A stretch of DNA of 44,874 nucleotides, taken from the NCBI GenBank assembly GCA_002050035.1, contig MVCR01000005.1:1-44874 (forward strand), in the 5' to 3' direction. The translations under genes and the position numbers were made by a program. The notes beneath the pieces are model-generated. The model worked only from the letters and a program-made list of their open reading frames with translations. It did no database searches and had not been told where the DNA came from. Below are positions 41,943 to 44,874 of this stretch, one piece after another; the first letter of the stretch is position 1, and the number at the start of each line of letters is the position of its first letter. The stretch is from Planctomycetales bacterium 4484_113 (GTDB lineage Bacteria > 4484-113).

Positions 41943-44874
41943 TTGGATAGGTTATTCAACAAGCTGGACGCGGTGTTGGACGAAGCGCCACTTCTCACCA
42001 AGAAGATCCATGATGCAGCGCGCAGAGCCGCAAACGAGGCGGAATTCCGCAGGCCGATCCTCAATGCCCTCGAAGAAGTAGCGAAGAAACACGAATTGAA
42101 GTCTGAAGTGCGAGAGGAGCGGTTCATTTTCGATACCGGCAGAACCGACGCGAATTTCTCCCATCTCATCCTGGAGTTCAAGACACCCGGGGTCCTCAAC
42201 AAGCCAGCTCGCGGGTATCATCCTTGACGGGAGGCTGATTGTATTCGTCCGCCACGTCAGGCACGCCGGATGGTTAGCGGAGTCACCCGTAGAAGTAACT
42301 CAGGCATCAGTGGAGAAGCTCTTGCGCATCCTCGCCGCCTCCGCCTACGGCAAAGCCATCTCGCCGGAGAATTTGATAAGCGATTTCGGCGGCGGGAAGG
42401 AGCACGCCAAGCGAATAGGAGCTCTCTTCTACAGCCTAGCTCAGAAGGACCCCAAGACACTCGCAGGCTGCATCTTCAACCAGTGGCGTGAGTTCTTTAG
42501 CGAAAGCTGCGACTATGAGGAGGGCTCAGGCAAGCTAAAGCGAAAAAAGACCCTACAGAAGTTCTGCACTGATATGGGCGTCCCCTACAAAGGCGTGGAT
42601 GTCGAACGACTCATCTTCGCGGTGCACACCTACTACGCCTTCCTCATCAAGCTCATCGCCTACGCGGTCATAGTCTCGAAGAAGACCAACGGCGGGAACC
42701 CGCTTTCTGAAATCCCAATCATGACGACTGTGGAGTTGCGCAGCCATCTTAAGGACCTTGAGGCGGGCGAGCGTTTCACCAGCTACTGGGGAATCCGCAA
42801 CTTCCCTGAAGACCCCTATTTCACATGGTATCTGCACGTCTGGAATGACGCCCTAGCGGATGCAGTGCGCCGTCTCGCCGACACCCTCAGTGAGTACGAC
42901 CCCGCAACATTCCGCGTAAAGCCTGAAGGCGCGCGAGACCTCTTGAAGAAACTGTATCAGTTCCTCATCCCTGGCGACATCCGCCACGACCTTGGCGAAT
43001 ACTACACTCCCGACTGGCTTGCGGAGCTGACGCTCGACCGCGTCGGCTACAAGGGAAAGGCGAAGGAGAGGCTCCTCGACCCTGCCTGCGGTTCCGGCAC
43101 CTTCCTTGTTCTCGCCATCCAGCGAAAGATGCAGTACGGCCGGGAAACCGAGAGAATCAGCGATGAAACCCTCATGAAGTCGATTCTTGAGACCATCAAG
43201 GGGATTGACCTAAATCCGCTCGCGGTTACCGCTGCCCGTGCAAACTACATCTTCGCCATTGACGAGATTCTCCACTACTACCCGAGAGGGCGAGAGATTC
43301 CCATCTATCTCGCCGACTCCATTTACCCTCCGCAGTCCTCAAACGACGTGAGCAATCCGAATGTTCGCCGATTCCACACCGTGGTAGGGGACTTTGAGTT
43401 CCCCATCGCCGTGAGTTCCGAAGCCGGAATGAGCTGGCTCGCGCAGTTCCTGCACGACCACATAGAGAAGGGTTTCGCCTTTGACAGCTTCGTTGAGAAG
43501 CTTAAGCTGAGCAAGAAGTACCTGGACGATGAGCTGTTTGACGATAGCGGCGAGGCAAGCGAAGTGAATGTCGAGATTCTCGAAAGGGTCTACAATCAGC
43601 TCACTGAGCTAAAGAACCAGAAACGAAACAGCATCTGGGCGACCATCATCAAGAACGCTTATATGCCGCTATTCCTCAAGGGATTCGACTTTGTCGCGGG
43701 CAATCCCCCGTGGGTGAACTGGGAAAGCCTGCCGGATGGCTACCGGAAGGAAACCATGCATCTCTGGGCGGACTGCGGGCTCTGGCGGCTCAAGAAAAAG
43801 GGCGGGATGGAAACCATCCTCGGCAAGAGCAAGCGCGACCTCTCCACGCTGATGCTCTATGAGTCAATGCGGCGCTATCTGAAGGATGGCGGACGCCTTG
43901 GCTTTGTCATCACGCAGTCCGTCTTTAAGACCGGTGCGGCGCAAGGATTCCGTCATTTCAGGATTCTGACTGACCACCGCTCCAAGGAGATCCCGGTGCG
44001 CGTCGAATCTGCCGATGACTTCACCGACTTCCAGCCCTTCGAGGGAGCGACGAATCGGTCGGCGATGATTGTGCTGCGAAGGGGATTGCCCACAACCTAT
44101 CCGATGAAGCGCTACACCGTATGGCAGAAGCTTCCTGGGAAGAGCCTGCGTGCGGAGCTGAATCTCACCCTAGAAGAGGTCAAGAAGCTCACGCGCCGGC
44201 TTCCTTATCACGCCAAGCCAGTTGACGCGAAGGACAAGACCTCCTCGTGGATTACCGCCCGCGAAAAGGCGCTGGACGCGCTGAAGAAGGTGCTCGGGAA
44301 GTCGGACTATCAGGCTCGTGAGGGAGTCAATACTGGCGGCGCAAACGCCGTTTACTGGCTGAAGGATGTTGAGCCTGTGGGGAAAGACCCGCATACGGGA
44401 AAGCAGCTCATTCGCGCACTCAACCTAACCGAAGGTCAGAAGAGCGGGATTCGTCAGATTCACGAGCCGTTTCTACTGGAAGAAGAGCTGGTTTATCCGC
44501 TTCTGCGCGGGCGCGATGTCCAGAGGTGGCGTGCAAAGCCCTCCGCGTGGATTCTGATGGTCCAGGACCCAAAGGCACGACGGGGAATTGAAGTGCTGAA
44601 GATGCAGAGAGAGTATCCCCACGCCTGGAGCTACTTAAAGAGATTTGAGGATGAACTTCGGGAGCGTGCCGCGTTCAAGAGATACTTCACGCGGAAGGAT
44701 AAGAACTCGCGCAAGGCGGTTGAAACCGGCCCCTTCTACTCGATGTTGCATTCAACCCCAGAAAGCTCCTCCATCGGCAACTGGCGGAGCTATCGGAGAA
44801 GGCGCATAAGCTCGCTGACGGTGAGGAATGGCAGGAACTTGCCGAGGTGGAGGAGAAGATAGACCTCCTCGTGG
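41943..44874 (+). pseudogene. Type IIG (Eco57I-like) restriction-modification protein; frame broken near 42200 and apparently deleted/frameshifted near 44745, running off the window end
   Basis: ORF 41943..42227 carries a PD-(D/E)XK-like GRTDANFSHLILEFKTPG; ORF 42310..44862, in another frame, carries N6-MTase motif I DPACGSGTFLVLA and motif IV NPPW. The frame of the second ORF extends upstream past its listed start as QLAGIILDGRLIVFVRHVRHAGW. Confidence 0.8.

Noticed and set aside
40528-44874. Reading the purD-adjacent methylase as part of a BREX/PglX or DISARM defence island
   Set aside because: No brx, pgl, drm or other defence partner genes visible; the N-terminal nuclease motif plus MTase fits a solitary Type IIG enzyme better.

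Overview
The 44.9 kb window reads as a bacterial chromosome segment, mostly single-copy housekeeping genes with short intergenic gaps. In order: unknown ORF, gmk, rpoZ, coaBC, a PpiC/SurA-type PPIase, a degenerate priA, DUF4129 and DUF4350 membrane proteins, alr, an Slt-type lytic transglycosylase, a TPR protein, an M19 dipeptidase, then on the minus strand thiolase, a GT2 glycosyltransferase, two adjacent Gly-rich lipoproteins (one frame-disrupted, one PLD-like), DUF58, secG and a polyprenyl-phosphate sugar transferase. These are followed by yebC-ruvC-ruvA, a small DUF721-like ORF, a phosphoesterase, two small membrane/YtxH proteins, a RimK-like ATP-grasp ligase, an MBL-fold hydrolase, nifJ (PFOR), a large PKD lipoprotein, a PII-like protein, an M6 protease with a C-terminal dockerin, dnaB, purD and a disrupted Type IIG restriction-methylase. 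I recognised no tRNA, rRNA, CRISPR array or transposase. I do not see a clearly complete new defence or biosynthetic system. The most interesting signals are: (1) a PriA that keeps its zinc module but appears to have lost Walker A, DEEH and QxxGRxGR; (2) a lipoprotein whose two PLD HKD motifs lack both catalytic lysines and which ends in Gly14; (3) recurrent extended -10 boxes (TGnTAnAAT) 6-11 nt from start codons, suggesting leaderless or near-leaderless transcripts; (4) a Type IIG gene with an N-terminal frame break and an apparent C-terminal internal deletion; (5) a PKD domain split by a ~145-aa low-complexity insert; (6) a perfect hairpin lying between a -10 box and a glycosyltransferase start codon. 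Family calls rest on motif recognition from the supplied translations. No database search was run.
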